From Marinicauda salina (lineage in GTDB: Bacteria > Pseudomonadota > Alphaproteobacteria > Caulobacterales > Maricaulaceae): a stretch of DNA of 64,000 bases. Below are positions 45,769 through 55,901 of the stretch, in pieces. Positions within the stretch are counted from its first letter, which is position 1. The number at the start of each line of letters is the position of its first letter. A model generated the notes under the pieces. It was given only the letters and a program-made list of their open reading frames with translations. It did not search any database and was not told where the DNA came from. The position numbers were made by a program, and so were the translations under genes. The stretch covers positions 434,001 to 498,000 of the forward strand of contig NZ_QEXV01000001.1 in assembly GCF_003122085.1 (NCBI RefSeq). Reading direction: 5' to 3'.

Positions 45769-48597
45769 CTAACGCCCCGCGCTCGCTTCGGCTTGCGAGA
45801 GCCCGGCCTCTGCAGAGGGGCCCACAAGGGCGTCCTCGGCTTCGGCGAGTTCGCGCATGAGCCGGGTGCGGATCGCCTCCAGCCGGTCCGGGTCGGTCAC
45901 CTTGCGGCCGTCCTCGGTGACGTAGAAGACGTCGACGGCGCGCTCGCCATAGCCGTCGATGCGCGCGGCTTCGAGCGACAGGCCGAGCTCGGCGAGCGCG
46001 CGGGCCATGTCGTGGAGCAGGCGCGGGCGATCGCGGCCGGAGGCCTCGATCACCAGCGCGCTGTCGGCGGCCTCGGCGTCGAGCGTGACATAGGGCTTCA
46101 CCGCGAAGGCGGCCTCGCGCCGGCGGATCGGCCGCTGCGGGATGACGTCGTCGGCGCCGAGGCCGTCGGCGGCGGCGCGCTCGACCAGCGCCTTCAGCCG
46201 GTCGCGGGCGTAGCTGTCGTGCCAGCCGAACGGCTTGCCGCCCGGCTCCTGGATGTAGAACACGTCGAAGGCCCGGCCCCCGGCGCTGGTCGTGACCTGG
46301 GCGCCGACGACATTGGCGCCGGCGAGCGCGAGCGCCCCGGCGATGTCGGCGAAGAGCCCGTCGCGGTCGGGCGCGAGGATGAGCACCTCGGTCGCCGAGC
46401 GCCGCCGGTCGACGCGCACCCCGGCGGAGACCGCGTCGCCGCGCCGTTCCGCGGCGCGCACGAAGGCGGCGTGGCGCAGCCGGTCGTTCTCGGAGAAGGC
46501 GAGCCAGTAGGGCTCGTCGAGCTCCTCGGTCCAGCGCTCGGCGAAGGCCGGATCGAGCCGTTCGAGCCGGGCGCGGAACATGTCGCGGGCGCGTTCGGCC
46601 CGCCGGCTCAGCCGGGCGCGCGCCTCCTCCTCCTCGGGCCGCTTGCCGCCTTTCAGGACGGCCGCGGTGGCCTGGTAGAGATCGCGCAGCAGCTGGGCCT
46701 TCCAGCCGTTCCACACGCCCGGGCCGACGGCGCGGATGTCGACCACGGTGAGGATGGTGAGCAGGCGCAGGCGTTCCAGCGTGCCGACCGTCTCGGCGAA
46801 ATCCAGCACGGTGCGCGGATCGGAGAGATCCCGGCGCTGGGCGACGTCGCTCATCTCGAGATGGTGCTCGACCAGCCAGGCGGCCAGCTCGGTTTCGGCG
46901 TCCTCCACGCCCAAGCGCTCGCACGCCTCGCGGCAGCGTATCGCGCCCTCGACGCACTGATCGCCCTGACCCTTGCCGGTGTCGTGGAGCAGCACGGCGA
47001 GATGCAGCGCGCGGCGATTGACGATCTCCGGCGCGAGCCGCGTGCACAGCGGGTGGTCGGCGGCGAGCCGGCCCTGCTCGATCTCGCGCAGCAGGCCGAG
47101 CGCATTGAGCGTGTGCTCGTCGACCGTGAAGCGGTGATACATGTTAAACTGGGTGCGCGCGACGATGTCGCCGAATTCCGGGATATAGGCGCCGAGCAGG
47201 CCCGCCTCGGTCATCGCCCGCAGGGTTATGCGCGGATCGTCGGCGTCCAGCAGCACCGCGAAGAAGGCCCGCGCCGCGCGCGCGTCGGCGCGGAAGGCGT
47301 CGTCGACGAGCCTGAGCGACTGGCCGACCGCGGCGAAGGCGTCGGGATGCAGGTCGAGATGGCGCGCCGCGGCGATCTCGAACAGGCGCAGCATCAGGAC
47401 GGGATCGTTCTCGAGCTTGGCCGCGTCGGCGAAATCGAGCCGGCCCGAGCGGATCACGAAGCCGGCCTCGGCGAGATCCTCGTCGGCCAGCTGGACGCCG
47501 TCGGCGGGCAGGAAGCGGCCGATGCCAGCGGGCGGCGCCTTGAGCTCGTCGGCCTCCAGCTTGGCGCAGACCAGCCGGGTCAGCGCGCCGACATCGATGG
47601 CGCAGCGGAAATAGTCGCGCATGAAGACTTCCACGGCGAGCACCTCCTCGCCGTCGTCATAGCCCATGCGCTCGGCGACCTCGGGCTGGAGATCGAAGGT
47701 CAGCCGGTCGTCCTTGCGCTTGTTGATCTGGTGAAGGTGGAAGCGGACCGTCCAGTAGAAATCGGCCGCGCGCAGATAGCGTTCGACATCGGTGACCGAG
47801 AGCAGGCCCAGCGCGACCCAGCGCTCGAGCGCGTCGGCGCCGTAGAGCACCTGGGCGAGCCAGCGCAGCGTCTGCAGGTCGCGCAGCGCGCCCTTGCCGT
47901 CCTTGATGTTGGGTTCGACCGCGTAGCGGCTGTCGCCCTGCCGGTCGATGCGCGCGTCGCGCTCGGCCAGCTTGGCGTGAACGAAGGCCTCCGCGTCGCC
48001 CTCGCGCAGCTGGTCCTCGAAGCGCTCCCGCAGCTCGGCGGCGAGATGGTCGTCGCCGGACAGGATGCGCAGATCGAGCAGGGCGGTGCGCTCGGACAGG
48101 TCGTCCTCGGCCAGCGCGATCGCCTCGTCGACGGTGCGCATGGCGCCGCCGCCGACGGCCAGGCCGACGTCCCACAGCGCGTAGAGCGTGCGCTCGACGA
48201 TGGTCGCGGCGTAATCGGGCGCGTCGGCGTCGACGAGGAAGAGGAGATCGATGTCGGATTGCGGGCCCAGCTCGCCGGCGCCGTAGCCGCCGACCGCGCA
48301 CAGGGCGAGGCCGGGCGTGCGCGCGCCTTCCTCGCACACCTCGCTGGCGATGGAATCGTAGAGCGCGCGCAGCACCGCGTTCATCACCGCCGACAGCGTG
48401 CGCGCGGCCTCGAGCCCGCCGGTCTTGCCGGCGAGCCGGCTCGACGCATGGGCGCGGCCGCGTTCGATGAATTTCTTGAGCTTGGCCAGCCCCGCCTCGC
48501 GGCCCGAGGACGTGCCCCAGCCCGACCGCGTCGCGGCGGCCAGTTCGGCGCGCAGGCGCAGGCCGTCGAGCTCGGCGGGAAGCGAGGAGGGTCTCAT
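45769..48597 (-). CDS. glnD: [Protein-PII] uridylyltransferase/uridylyl-removing enzyme GlnD
   Basis: A 942-residue bifunctional sensor of glutamine that uridylylates or de-uridylylates PII proteins. Domains: nucleotidyltransferase with GGYGAGELGPQSDIDLL (about 103-118), a helical linker, HD domain with LLHDTGKG (about 510-620), and two C-terminal ACT domains that bind glutamine. Length and order are typical. Transcribed as mutS-glnD-murJ-trpS; the gap to mutS is 32 bases. Very long antisense ORFs over this gene are artefacts of high GC. Confidence 0.97.
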   Translation of the reverse strand: MRPSSLPAELDGLRLRAELAAATRSGWGTSSGREAGLAKLKKFIERGRAHASSRLAGKTGGLEAARTLSAVMNAVLRALYDSIASEVCEEGARTPGLALCAVGGYGAGELGPQSDIDLLFLVDADAPDYAATIVERTLYALWDVGLAVGGGAMRTVDEAIALAEDDLSERTALLDLRILSGDDHLAAELRERFEDQLREGDAEAFVHAKLAERDARIDRQGDSRYAVEPNIKDGKGALRDLQTLRWLAQVLYGADALERWVALGLLSVTDVERYLRAADFYWTVRFHLHQINKRKDDRLTFDLQPEVAERMGYDDGEEVLAVEVFMRDYFRCAIDVGALTRLVCAKLEADELKAPPAGIGRFLPADGVQLADEDLAEAGFVIRSGRLDFADAAKLENDPVLMLRLFEIAAARHLDLHPDAFAAVGQSLRLVDDAFRADARAARAFFAVLLDADDPRITLRAMTEAGLLGAYIPEFGDIVARTQFNMYHRFTVDEHTLNALGLLREIEQGRLAADHPLCTRLAPEIVNRRALHLAVLLHDTGKGQGDQCVEGAIRCREACERLGVEDAETELAAWLVEHHLEMSDVAQRRDLSDPRTVLDFAETVGTLERLRLLTILTVVDIRAVGPGVWNGWKAQLLRDLYQATAAVLKGGKRPEEEEARARLSRRAERARDMFRARLERLDPAFAERWTEELDEPYWLAFSENDRLRHAAFVRAAERRGDAVSAGVRVDRRRSATEVLILAPDRDGLFADIAGALALAGANVVGAQVTTSAGGRAFDVFYIQEPGGKPFGWHDSYARDRLKALVERAAADGLGADDVIPQRPIRRREAAFAVKPYVTLDAEAADSALVIEASGRDRPRLLHDMARALAELGLSLEAARIDGYGERAVDVFYVTEDGRKVTDPDRLEAIRTRLMRELAEAEDALVGPSAEAGLSQAEASAGR

Positions 48598-48629
48598 GAC
48601 GCCCTATGTAAGCCATTGCGCGGCGATGT

Positions 48630-51326
48630 TCAGCCGTCGTCTTCAACCAGCCCCTTCAGCGCATACACCAGATCCAGCGCCTCGCGCGGGCTGAGGCCGT
48701 CGGCGTCGACCGTCTTGAGGCGGTCCTCGACGGCGCTGGGTTTCGGCGCGGCGGGCGGCGGGGCGGCGGAGAAGAGCGGCAGCTCGGCGAGCTTGGCGGC
48801 CGGGGCGTCGTCGGCCTCGAGGCGCTCGAGGATCTCGCTCGCCCGCGCCACGGCGGCGGCGGGCAGGCCGGCGCGTTTGGCGACCTCGACGCCGTAGGAG
48901 CGGTCGGCCGGTCCGGCCGCGACCTCGTGGAGAAAGATCAGCTCGCTCTTCCACTCGCGCGCTCTCAGCGAGACATTGCCAGCCGCGTCGAGCTCGTCGG
49001 CGAGCCGGGTGAGCTCGTGATAGTGCGTCGCGAACAGGGCGCGGCAGGCATTGACCTCGTGGAGATGCTCGACGGCGGCCCAGGCGATCGACAGCCCGTC
49101 GAAGGTCGCCGTGCCGCGGCCGATCTCGTCGAGGATGACCAGCGCGCGCGGGCCGGCCTGGTTGAGGATGGCGGCGGTCTCGATCATCTCGGCCATGAAG
49201 GTCGACCGCCCGCGGGCGAGATCGTCGGCCGCGCCGACGCGCGAGAACAACCGGTCGACCAGCCCGATGCGGGCGGCTTTCGCCGGGACGAACAGCCCGG
49301 CCTGGGCCATCACCGCGATCAGCGCGTTCTGTCTGAGGAAGGTCGACTTGCCGGCCATGTTCGGCCCGGTGACCAGGGTGAGCCGCGGCGCGGCCTCGCC
49401 GGCGCCGTCGAGCGCGCAGTCGTTCGGAGTGAAGCGCCCGTCGCCGGCGCGTTCGAGCGCGCGCTCGACGACCGGGTGGCGGCCGGCCTCGATCTCGAAA
49501 TTGCGCGAGTCGTCGACCACGGGGCGGCTCGCGCCGGTCTCCTCGGCCCAGGCCGCCGCAGCCGCGGCGACGTCGAGGGCGGCGAGCGCCTCGCCGGCCG
49601 CGCGGATCGTCTCGGCCTCTTCTTCGACGCGGGCGCGCAGCCCGGCGAAGACTTCGAGCTCCATCGCCAGGGCGCGCTCGCCGGCCGAGGCGATTTTCGC
49701 CTCCAGCTCGCCTAGCTCGGCGGTGGAGAAGCGCACCGCGTTCGCCATGGTCTGGCGGTGGATGAACGGCTCGACGCCCATCAGCGCGTCGGCGTTCTTC
49801 GCGCTGACCTCGATGTAATAGCCGAGCACGTGGTTGTGCTTGATCTTGAGGGCGGAGACTCCGGTCTGCTCGGCATAGGTCTTTTGCAGGCCGGCGATGA
49901 CGCGGCGGGACTCGTCGCGCAGCCGGCGCGCCTCGTCGAGATCGCCCGACCAGCCTTCGGCGACGAAGCCGCCGTCGCGCGTGAAGACCGGCGGCTCCTC
50001 GACCAGCGCCGCGCCGACATCGCGCACGAGATCGGCGAGGCCGTCCCGCTTCGACAGGCGCAGCGCGTCGAGGGCGTCGGCGATCGCGGCCGGCGGCGGA
50101 TTGAGCGGCGGGCTCTTGAAGGCCTCGGCCAGCGCGTCGCCCTCGGCGAGTGCGCGCGTCAGTCCCGCCAGGTCCCGCGGCCCGCCGCGATCGAGCAGGA
50201 GGCGCGACAGCGCGCGGGCGGGATCGCCGGCGGCCTTCAGGCGCGCGCGGACGGTCTCGCGAATATCCCGGTTCTCGAGCAGATAGTCCGCCGCGTCGAG
50301 GCGCGCGGCGATCTCGGCCAGATCGGTCGAGGGCCGGGCCAGCCGGTCGGCGAGGAGCCGCGCGCCCGGCGCGGTGAGCGTGCGGTCGACGGCGTCGAGC
50401 AGCGAGCCTTTCCGCTCCCCGCTCATCGTGCGCTCGATCTCGAGGCTCGCCCGGGCGGCGGGGTCGATGACCATGCAGGCGCCGGCCGGCGTCGAGCGCG
50501 GCGGGGCCAGCCGGGCCGGCGCGCCGGCCTGGGACAGCTCGAGATAGTCGAGCAGGCAGCCCAGCGCGGCGATCTCGGCCTTGGTGAAATCGCCGAAGGC
50601 GTCGAGCGCATGCGCCTCGAAGCGCTCGAGCAGGCGGCGCTCGCCGGAAGCGGCGTCGAACTTCGCCTTCGCCCGCGGCGTGATCGCGCTCGCCGGGCAC
50701 AGCTCCGCGGCCTCGCGGGCGTCTTCGTCGCGGACCAGCAGCTCGGCGGGGTTGAGCGCGGCGAGCTCCGCCTCGAGCGCGCCGGGGCCGAGCGCCATCG
50801 ACGCGAAATCGCCCGCCGACACGTCGGCCCAGGCCAGCGCGGCTTCGCCGGACGCGGTGCGCGCGAGCGCCACGATGCGATTGGCCGCGCGCGCGTCGAG
50901 CAGGTCGTCCTCGGTGAGCGTGCCGGGCGTGACGATGCGCGTGACCGCGCGCCGCACGACGGCTTTCGAGCCGCCGCGCTTCTTGGCCTCGGCGGGGTCC
51001 TCCATCTGCTCGCCGACGGCGACCTTGAAGCCCGCCTTGATCAGCCGGGAGAGATAGCTCTGGGCGTTGTGGACGGGCACGCCGCACATCGGCACCGGTT
51101 CGCCCTGGTGCTCGCCGCGTTTGGTGAGCGCGATGTCGAGCGCCTCGGCGGCGCGCACGGCGTCGTCGAAGAACAGCTCGTAGAAATCGCCCATCCGGTA
51201 GAAGAGCAGCGCGTCGAGCGGCGCCTCGGCGCGCAGCTCGAGAAACTGCGCCATCATCGGCGTCGCGCCCTCCGGCGTCGGGAAGGCGCGGTTCGCGATA
51301 TCGGCGGGGGCGACGGCTTCGGTCAT
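48630..51326 (-). CDS. mutS: DNA mismatch repair protein MutS
   Basis: An 898-residue MutS. The mismatch-reading motif is in DALLFYRMGDFYELFFDDA (FYE), with connector, core and clamp domains following; the ATPase has Walker A GPNMAGKSTF, and DEIGRGTATFDG (Walker B and signature). The ATG at 51326 begins the conserved N-terminus (MAQFLELRAEAP follows); a longer frame reaching 51512 is rejected because it crosses the divergent maeB promoter region. The last 100 residues form the usual helix-u-turn-helix dimer tail. Confidence 0.97.
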   Translation of the reverse strand: MTEAVAPADIANRAFPTPEGATPMMAQFLELRAEAPLDALLFYRMGDFYELFFDDAVRAAEALDIALTKRGEHQGEPVPMCGVPVHNAQSYLSRLIKAGFKVAVGEQMEDPAEAKKRGGSKAVVRRAVTRIVTPGTLTEDDLLDARAANRIVALARTASGEAALAWADVSAGDFASMALGPGALEAELAALNPAELLVRDEDAREAAELCPASAITPRAKAKFDAASGERRLLERFEAHALDAFGDFTKAEIAALGCLLDYLELSQAGAPARLAPPRSTPAGACMVIDPAARASLEIERTMSGERKGSLLDAVDRTLTAPGARLLADRLARPSTDLAEIAARLDAADYLLENRDIRETVRARLKAAGDPARALSRLLLDRGGPRDLAGLTRALAEGDALAEAFKSPPLNPPPAAIADALDALRLSKRDGLADLVRDVGAALVEEPPVFTRDGGFVAEGWSGDLDEARRLRDESRRVIAGLQKTYAEQTGVSALKIKHNHVLGYYIEVSAKNADALMGVEPFIHRQTMANAVRFSTAELGELEAKIASAGERALAMELEVFAGLRARVEEEAETIRAAGEALAALDVAAAAAAWAEETGASRPVVDDSRNFEIEAGRHPVVERALERAGDGRFTPNDCALDGAGEAAPRLTLVTGPNMAGKSTFLRQNALIAVMAQAGLFVPAKAARIGLVDRLFSRVGAADDLARGRSTFMAEMIETAAILNQAGPRALVILDEIGRGTATFDGLSIAWAAVEHLHEVNACRALFATHYHELTRLADELDAAGNVSLRAREWKSELIFLHEVAAGPADRSYGVEVAKRAGLPAAAVARASEILERLEADDAPAAKLAELPLFSAAPPPAAPKPSAVEDRLKTVDADGLSPREALDLVYALKGLVEDDG

Positions 51327-51468
51327 CGGGCGCGGCCTGCGGCGGGACGGCCGGACATTGGCCTCGCCCGCGCGCCGACGCAAGAAACCCGCAGCATCCC
51401 GATTTGCCGCGCGCACCGAAGCGGTTAGGCTGCAGGCTCCGTCCCCGACCGTCCCCCGCGAGGCCAGA

Positions 51469-53781
51469 ATGAGCGACCGCACGTCCCGAATCGACGACGA
51501 GGAAGCGCTCAACTTCCACCGCTATCCCACGCCGGGGAAGGTCGCCCTGCGCGCCACCAAGCCGATGGCGACCCAGCGCGACCTCTCGCTGGCCTACTCG
51601 CCGGGCGTGGCCGCGCCGGTCAAGGCGATCGCCGAGGACGTCGACGCCGCCTACGACTACACCTCCAAGGGCAACCAGGTCGCGGTGATCTCCAACGGCA
51701 CGGCCATCCTCGGTCTCGGCGATCTCGGCGCGCCGGCCTCGAAGCCGGTGATGGAAGGCAAGGCGGTCCTGTTCAAGCGCTTCGCCGACGTCGACGGGAT
51801 CGACATCGAGGTCGAGGAGGAGGACGCCGACGCCTTCGTCGAGTGCGTGCGCCGCTTCGGGAACACGTTCGGCGGGATCAATCTCGAGGATATCAAGGGC
51901 CCCGACTGCTTCCTCATCGAGCAAAAGCTCCGCGAGGCGCTCGACATCCCCGTCTTCCACGACGACCAGCACGGCACCGCGATCATCTCGGCTGCCGGCA
52001 TCATCAACGCCTGCGAACTCACCGAGCGGAAGATCGAGGATCTCACCGTTGTGGTGAACGGCGCCGGGGCGGCGGGCATCGCGGTGCTCGAGCTGCTCAA
52101 GTCGATGGGCGTGAAGCCCGACAACGCGATCCTCTGCGACAGCCGCGGCGTCATCTACACCGGCCGCGAAGACGGCATGAACCAGTGGAAGTCGGCCCAC
52201 GCCGTCGACACCGACAAGCGCTCGCTCGCCGAGGCGCTCGACGGGGCGGACTGCTTCATCGGCCTGTCGGTGAAGGGCGCGGTGACCAAGGCGATGGTCA
52301 AGTCCATGGCCGCCGACCCGATCATCTTCGCCATGGCCAATCCCGATCCCGAGATCACGCCGGAAGAAGTCAGCGAGGCGCGCTCCGACGCGATCATGGC
52401 GACCGGGCGGTCGGACTATCCCAACCAGGTCAACAATGTCCTCGGCTTTCCCTACATCTTCCGCGGCGCGCTCGACGTGCGCGCCCGCACGATCAACGAG
52501 GAGATGAAGATCGCCGCGGCGCGCGCGCTCGCCGCGCTGGCGCGCGAGGACGTGCCCGACGAGGTCGCCGCGGCCTATCACGGCGCCCGGCCCACCTTCG
52601 GGCGCGACTACATCATCCCCGCCCCGTTCGATCCCCGGCTGATCAGCCACGTCCCGCCCTATGTCGCCGAGGCGGCGATGGAGAGCGGCGTGGCGCGCAA
52701 GCCGATCTCGGACATGGACGAGTACAAGGCCGCGCTCGCCCGGCGGCTCGATCCGACCGCGGCGATCCTGCAGTCGATCCACGACCAGGTCCGCTCCGGA
52801 CCGCGCAAGACCATCGTCTTCGCCGAGGGCGAGGAGCCCGCCGTCATCCGCGCGGCTTTCGCCTTCCAGAACCAGGAGCTGGGCCAGGCGATCCTGATCG
52901 GCCGCGAGGAGACCACCAAGGCCAACATGCGCCTGGTCGGCGTGCCCGAGGACGCCATCAAGATCGTCAACGCCCGGCTGTCGGACAAGAATTCCGAGTA
53001 CGCCGACTGGCTCTACCGGCGCCTGCAGCGGCGGGGTTATCTCGTCCGCGACGTGCAGCGCCTGGTCAACAATGACCGCAACGTCTTCGCCGCCTGCATG
53101 GTCGCCAACAACGACGCCCACGGCATGGTCACCGGCGTCACGCGCAACTACGCCCAGGCGCTGGGCGACATCCAGCTCGCGCTCGATCCCAAGCCCGGGG
53201 AGCGCGTGATCGGCATGTCGCTGGTGCTGTCGCGCGGCCGCAGCCTGTTCATCGCCGACACCAACGTCACCGAGTTCCCGCCCGCAGAGGCGCTCGCCGA
53301 CATGGCCTGCGAGACGGCGGCCGGGGCGCGGCGCTTCGGCATCGAGCCGCGCGTGGCCTTCCTGTCGTATTCGACCTTCGGCAATCCGCAGGGCGAGCGC
53401 TCCGACCGGATACAGGAGGCGGTGCGCCTGCTCGACGCGCGCGGGGCGGACTTCGAGTACGAGGGCGAGATGAACGCCGACGTCGCGCTCGACCCGGATC
53501 ATCGCCGCATCTATCCGTTCTCGCGGCTGTCCGGGCCGGCCAACGTGCTGATCATGCCGGCGATCCACTCGGCGTCGATCTCGACCAAGCTGATGCGCTC
53601 GGCCGGCGGGGCGACCGTCATCGGCCCGATGCTGCTGGGGCTGGAGAAGCCGGTGCAGATCGTCCGGCTCGGCGGCGGAGTCGTCGACATCCTCACGCTG
53701 GCCGCGCTGACCGCCCACGACCTGTCGGCCGAAGCCGACAACGGCGAGCAGGCGACAGAGGACGCGCTCGCGACCGATTGA
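51469..53781 (+). CDS. maeB: NADP-dependent malic enzyme, MaeB-type fusion with phosphotransacetylase domain
   Basis: A 770-residue protein of two modules: an N-terminal malic enzyme (about 1-430; LNFHRYPTPGKV, VFHDDQHGTA, VNGAGAAGIA Rossmann motif and ANPDPEITPEE) and a C-terminal phosphate acetyl/butyryltransferase-like domain (about 440-770) that is regulatory in MaeB. It decarboxylates malate to pyruvate with NADPH formation. The ATG at 51469 has GAGG 6 bases upstream; the upstream in-frame extension is rejected. Divergent from mutS. Confidence 0.95.
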   Translation: MSDRTSRIDDEEALNFHRYPTPGKVALRATKPMATQRDLSLAYSPGVAAPVKAIAEDVDAAYDYTSKGNQVAVISNGTAILGLGDLGAPASKPVMEGKAVLFKRFADVDGIDIEVEEEDADAFVECVRRFGNTFGGINLEDIKGPDCFLIEQKLREALDIPVFHDDQHGTAIISAAGIINACELTERKIEDLTVVVNGAGAAGIAVLELLKSMGVKPDNAILCDSRGVIYTGREDGMNQWKSAHAVDTDKRSLAEALDGADCFIGLSVKGAVTKAMVKSMAADPIIFAMANPDPEITPEEVSEARSDAIMATGRSDYPNQVNNVLGFPYIFRGALDVRARTINEEMKIAAARALAALAREDVPDEVAAAYHGARPTFGRDYIIPAPFDPRLISHVPPYVAEAAMESGVARKPISDMDEYKAALARRLDPTAAILQSIHDQVRSGPRKTIVFAEGEEPAVIRAAFAFQNQELGQAILIGREETTKANMRLVGVPEDAIKIVNARLSDKNSEYADWLYRRLQRRGYLVRDVQRLVNNDRNVFAACMVANNDAHGMVTGVTRNYAQALGDIQLALDPKPGERVIGMSLVLSRGRSLFIADTNVTEFPPAEALADMACETAAGARRFGIEPRVAFLSYSTFGNPQGERSDRIQEAVRLLDARGADFEYEGEMNADVALDPDHRRIYPFSRLSGPANVLIMPAIHSASISTKLMRSAGGATVIGPMLLGLEKPVQIVRLGGGVVDILTLAALTAHDLSAEADNGEQATEDALATD

Positions 53782-53845
53782 CTGGCGCCCGGCGCCGCTT
53801 AGGCTGCGCGGCCCGAAGCAAGACGCCCGCGGGGAGGGTTCTTTG

Positions 53846-55171
53846 ATGAAGTGGTGGTTCGGCACGGCGCTGTGGAAGCGCGTCTTCGGCGCGCTCGTCC
53901 TCGGCGTCATCTTCGGCGCGGTGCTGGCCCAGGCGATGGGCATGGAGGCCGCCACGGCGTGGCTGGACGCCTATCTCCGCCCGATCGGCGATCTCTTCAT
54001 CCGGCTCATCCGCATGCTGATCGTGCCGCTGATCCTGGCCACGCTCACCGCCGGCGTCGTCGCGCTGGGTGATCCCAAGAAGCTCGGCTCGATCGGTCTG
54101 AAGACGATCGCGCTCTATTTCATCACCACCATCTTCGCAAACGCGATCGGCATCATCTTCGGCATCGTGTTCAAACCGGGGGTGGGCGTCGATCTCGGCG
54201 GCGCCGAGGCCGTGCCGGTCTCGCGCGAGGCGCCGACTCTGGTCGAGCGCCTGCTCACCATCGTGCCGGAGAATCCCATCGCCGCGCTCGCCGACGGCGA
54301 CGTGCTGGCGGTGATCTTCTTCTCCATCCTGCTGGGCATCGGCGTGCTGATGGCCGGGCGCGGCGGCAAGCTGGTCGGCGACTTCTTCACCGCCGGCTCC
54401 GAGGTGATCCTCAAGGTCACCCACATCGTCATGGAGGTCGCGCCCTTCGGCGTGTTCGCGCTGGTCTCCTACACGGTGGCGAGCCAGGGCGTGGAGGCGC
54501 TGGCGTCCATCGCGATCCTGATCGCCGCGGTCTATCTCGGCCTGCTCACCCACGCGATCGTGGTCTATGGCGGCATCATCCGCTTCGTCTTGAACCTGCC
54601 GGTGATGAATTTCGTCCGCGGCATGCTCGACGCCATCGCGGTGGCCTATTCGACGGCCTCGTCTTCGGCGACGCTGCCGGTGACGATCGCCAACGCCAGC
54701 GAGAACCTGGGCGTCAAGCGCTCGGTCGCCGGTTCGGTGCTGCCGCTGGGCTCGACCATCAACATGGACGGCACCTCGCTCTATCTCGGCATTCTCGCGC
54801 TGTTCACCGCCCAGGCCTTCGGCTACGACCTGACCTTCGCCAATTACGTGCTGATCGCCTTCACCGCCGCGGTGGTGTCGATCGGCGCGGCGGGCATTCC
54901 CTCGGCCTCGCTCTTCCTGCTGGCGATCGTGCTCGAGACCTTCGGCGTGCCGCCCGAGCAGATCGCCATCGTCGTGGGCTTCATCCTGCCGGTCGACCGG
55001 ATCATGGACATGGCGCGCACGGCGCTGAACGTCACCGGCGACGCCACCGTGGCGACCACGGTGGCCAAGTGGGAAGGCCAGCTCGACGAGCGGCGCTATC
55101 GCGCCCCGGCCGACGTGCCCTACGAGGAGCCCGAGGAACCGCCCGAGATGGCCGAGGCCGACCGCGACTGA
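53846..55171 (+). CDS. Dicarboxylate/amino acid:cation symporter (DAACS family)
   Basis: A 441-residue integral membrane symporter of the GltP/DctA family. The serine-rich re-entrant motif STASSSATLPVT, and the second hairpin motif with NMDGT (SVLPLGSTINMDGTSLYLG) are visible, as is GDPKKLGSIGLK. It probably takes up glutamate, aspartate or C4-dicarboxylates with Na+ or H+. The start is the ATG at 53846 (GGAGG 8 bases upstream), not the adjoining TTG. The C-terminal 20 residues are acidic. It lies 64 bases after maeB, a plausible partner for C4-acid use. Confidence 0.93.
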   Translation: MKWWFGTALWKRVFGALVLGVIFGAVLAQAMGMEAATAWLDAYLRPIGDLFIRLIRMLIVPLILATLTAGVVALGDPKKLGSIGLKTIALYFITTIFANAIGIIFGIVFKPGVGVDLGGAEAVPVSREAPTLVERLLTIVPENPIAALADGDVLAVIFFSILLGIGVLMAGRGGKLVGDFFTAGSEVILKVTHIVMEVAPFGVFALVSYTVASQGVEALASIAILIAAVYLGLLTHAIVVYGGIIRFVLNLPVMNFVRGMLDAIAVAYSTASSSATLPVTIANASENLGVKRSVAGSVLPLGSTINMDGTSLYLGILALFTAQAFGYDLTFANYVLIAFTAAVVSIGAAGIPSASLFLLAIVLETFGVPPEQIAIVVGFILPVDRIMDMARTALNVTGDATVATTVAKWEGQLDERRYRAPADVPYEEPEEPPEMAEADRD

Positions 55172-55253
55172 TCGCGGGCCGGATTTTCGCGCGCCGCCGT
55201 AAGGCCCTCATCCCCGGACCAAGGCCGGCGCAGGCTCTTTCTGACGCGGCGTT

Positions 55254-55395
55254 CCTCCCTCCCTCCCCCTCCGCGGGGAGGGTGGCCCGGCCCCAGGCCG
55301 GGCCGGGTGGGGGGCGAGCGTAGAGCGCCCTTCGGCCGTCACCCCACCCCCCCTCGGCTTCGCCTCGGGACCCTCCCCATCAAGGGGAGGGAGGG
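55254..55395. repeat. Intergenic palindromic repeats (family 1 variants)
   Basis: The 299-base gap after the symporter gene holds no gene. It contains C/T-rich hairpins CCCTCCCCCTCC...GGGGAGGG near 55260-55282, GGCCCGGCC/GGCCGGGCC near 55285-55305, and CCCTCCCCATCAAGGGGAGGG near 55371-55391, preceded by CACCCCACCC. These are diverged copies of the family-1 element seen after pheS and pheT. Confidence 0.8.
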
Positions 55396-55470
55396 CGCTG
55401 GCGTCGCCCCGCGACTGATCCCGACGGGGGGCGCGCGCGTATTACCGGATGATCCAACCGGAGCGCGCGC

Positions 55471-55785
55471 ATGACCCTTCTCCGCATTCTCTTCGCCGCA
55501 GGCGGGCTGGCGCTCGCCGCGATGATCGTCTGGGCGGCCATGACCGCAGGCCAGAGCCTCTCCGAGGCGGTCGGATGGCTCGTCTCCGAGCCCTGGGGCG
55601 CGGTGACGCTCGCCGATCTCTATCTCGGCTTCGTCTTCCTCGCCGTAATCATCTGGCTCATGGAGCCCGACAAGCGCATCGCGCTCGCCTTCATCCTGCC
55701 CCTGCCGTTTCTCGGAAATGTCTGGGCGGCGGTCTGGATGGCTTGGCGGCTGGGCCGCGTGGTCGAGGCGCGGCGGGCGGGGTGA
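55471..55785 (+). CDS. Small three-helix membrane protein
   Basis: A 104-residue protein with three hydrophobic segments (about 4-25, 48-64, 72-94). The middle reads SEPWGAVTLADLYLGFVFLAVIIWLMEPDK, split here as SEPWGAVTLADLYLGF plus VFLAVIIWLMEP; this resembles small DUF1475-like inner-membrane proteins, a low-confidence comparison. It lies alone between repeat elements. Function unknown. Confidence 0.6.
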   Translation: MTLLRILFAAGGLALAAMIVWAAMTAGQSLSEAVGWLVSEPWGAVTLADLYLGFVFLAVIIWLMEPDKRIALAFILPLPFLGNVWAAVWMAWRLGRVVEARRAG

Positions 55786-55801
55786 GATCTAATGACTGAA
55801 A

Positions 55802-55895
55802 TCCCGGACGCGCCGGAGGCGCGATCCGGGACCTGGTGGCGTATGATCGCCGTGAGGCCCCGGCGCTCGCTCCGCTCGGCCGGGGTTTCAACCCC
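55802..55895. repeat. Family-4 palindromic element, copy 1
   Basis: A 33-base sequence (55802-55834) with ends TCCCGGA/TCCGGGA and an inner CGCGCC-GGAG-GCGCG hairpin is identical to 56864-56896. It is followed by GAGGCCCCGGC and then by GGGGTTTCAACCCC (55882-55895) just before the stop codon of the minus-strand gene at 55902. A 14-base GGGGTTTCAACCCC also occurs at 43017-43030, 3' of trpS. Confidence 0.85.
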
Positions 55896-55901
55896 TGTTT
55901 C

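Noticed and set aside
45793-48897. Long (1034-codon) open frame antisense to glnD
   Set aside because: It lies wholly opposite glnD and mutS with a biased, repetitive composition and no family signature; such frames are expected in 70 percent GC DNA.
48643-53955. Open frame of 1770 codons spanning mutS and maeB on the minus strand
   Set aside because: It runs through mutS in another frame and antisense to maeB; its translation is Arg/Gly/Ala-rich with no domain.
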